Assembly (NCBI RefSeq): GCF_000759445.1
Contig: NZ_JRMB01000001.1
Location: forward strand, 124,001 to 188,000
Direction: 5' to 3'
Origin: Pseudomonas lutea
GTDB taxonomy: Bacteria > Pseudomonadota > Gammaproteobacteria > Pseudomonadales > Pseudomonadaceae
Length of the DNA: 64,000 nt
Positions within the stretch are counted from its first letter, which is position 1. Every line of letters starts with the position of its first letter. The notes under the pieces were generated by a model. That model saw nothing but the letters and a program-made list of their open reading frames with translations. It did not search any database and was not told the DNA's origin. Shown piece after piece: positions 63,461 through 64,000 of the stretch. The position numbers and the translations under genes are program-made.

Positions 63461-64000
63461 TTATAGCCAACCGGAGCGCTTGAAGCTCGCGAACAAAATC
63501 CCGCATCCGCCCACGATCACGCCCAGCACCACGTAGTAACCGTAATGCCAGGTCAGCTCGGGCATGTTCTGGAAATTCATTCCGTAAATGCCGGCGATCG
63601 CTGTCGGGAACGCCAGTATCGCCGCCCATGCTGCGAATTTGCGTTGGGTAAGGCTTTGCCGGGATGACTCTAGCAGCAGGCTGATCTCAATGGTCTGGCT
63701 GGCAATGTCGCGCAGGTTGGCAAGGTCTTCCATCTGCCGTTTGACATGAATCTCAACGTCACGGAAGTACGGCCGCATGTTCTTGTCGATGAAGGGGAAA
63801 CTCAGCTTTTGCAGTTCTTCACCGATCTCGACCATGGGCGCCACGTAGCGGCGCAGGCGCAGCAGGTCCCGGCGCAGGGCGTGGATGCGATGGATGTAGG
63901 ATTCGTTGAGGTCTTTGCGCAGCACATTGTGCTCCAGCTCTTCGAGCTCGCAGTGGATCGACTCGGTGACCGGCTGGTAGTTCTCGGTGACGAAGTCCAG
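63461..64000 (-). CDS. CorA family divalent cation transporter, C-terminal part (runs off the window)
   Basis: The C-terminal 179 codons are visible; the frame stays open to the right edge, so the N-terminal domain lies outside. Helical stalk (DLNESYIHRIHALRRDLLRL, LANLRDIASQTIEISLLLES), then transmembrane helix 1 with the pore motif IYGMNFQNMP (GMN) and helix 2 (VVLGVIVGGCGILFASF). This is the CorA/ZntB-type magnesium or metal channel, with the basic end KRSGWL. It ends 82 bases from the glutamine amidotransferase stop. Confidence 0.92.
   Translation of the reverse strand: MDFVTENYQPVTESIHCELEELEHNVLRKDLNESYIHRIHALRRDLLRLRRYVAPMVEIGEELQKLSFPFIDKNMRPYFRDVEIHVKRQMEDLANLRDIASQTIEISLLLESSRQSLTQRKFAAWAAILAFPTAIAGIYGMNFQNMPELTWHYGYYVVLGVIVGGCGILFASFKRSGWL

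Overview
The window reads as a Pseudomonas chromosome (GC-rich, Pseudomonas-type REP palindromes, a DUF3509 protein). From about 27.5 to 54 kb the gene order folE - smr - small membrane protein - cysteine-hydrolase-like - prmB - aroC - MFS - mtnB/mtnD/mtnC ... speE ... LTA-synthase-like is the conserved order I recall for this genus. The D-tartrate dehydratase and the two subtilase autotransporters point to a plant- or soil-associated lineage (P. syringae/fluorescens side). This is inference; no marker gene for species assignment is present.

0-2.8 kb: decayed accessory DNA. A truncated CDS at the window edge, a start-codon-mutated stub of a tyrosine integrase, a DUF6678-like protein, a small acidic protein, a frameshifted small gene, then nearly 1 kb with no gene. 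2.9-9.1 kb: two tandem subtilisin-like autotransporters, each with a complete Asp/His/Ser triad and a beta-barrel. 9.4-13.2 kb: a single-domain response regulator, a saccharopine-dehydrogenase-like oxidoreductase divergent from a TetR regulator (two matching operators between them), a MerR regulator divergent from a small membrane protein, and a hypothetical protein.

13.5-16.8 kb: polyamine module of an AraC regulator, an acetylpolyamine amidohydrolase and a polyamine-binding periplasmic protein. 17-27.4 kb: a metabolic and efflux mosaic with Gfo/Idh/MocA oxidoreductase, MFS/LysR/old yellow enzyme, LD-carboxypeptidase, BenE permease with MarR regulator and two operators, PLP aminotransferase, GST, and a LprI-type periplasmic protein. 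A minisatellite abuts the end of the BenE gene.

27.5-39.2 kb: conserved core with folE, two paralogous glycine-rich mini-lipoproteins, smr, prmB, aroC and the methionine salvage genes mtnBDC, interrupted by REP clusters and a pentanucleotide repeat. 39.4-44 kb: a LuxR-family receptor without a synthase, DUF3509, an ankyrin protein, and a chemoreceptor with a good sigma-28 promoter. 44-48.2 kb: OhrR-like MarR regulator lacking the usual Cys, an NADP/F420-type reductase, and a D-tartrate catabolic pair (DctA-type carrier and TarD dehydratase).

48.4-54.6 kb: PLDc_N membrane protein, speE, hipBA toxin-antitoxin with a large inverted repeat upstream, LTA-synthase-family membrane enzyme, a small conserved protein and an RraB-like protein. 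55-58.3 kb: three-gene operon of circularly permuted ATP-grasp, alpha-E and transglutaminase-like proteins, a widely conserved but poorly understood predicted peptide-modification system. After it lies a 31-residue membrane peptide gene on the other strand. 59-63.4 kb: beta-oxidation pair (thiolase and FadJ-like multifunctional enzyme) and a class I glutamine amidotransferase. The window ends inside a CorA-family transporter.
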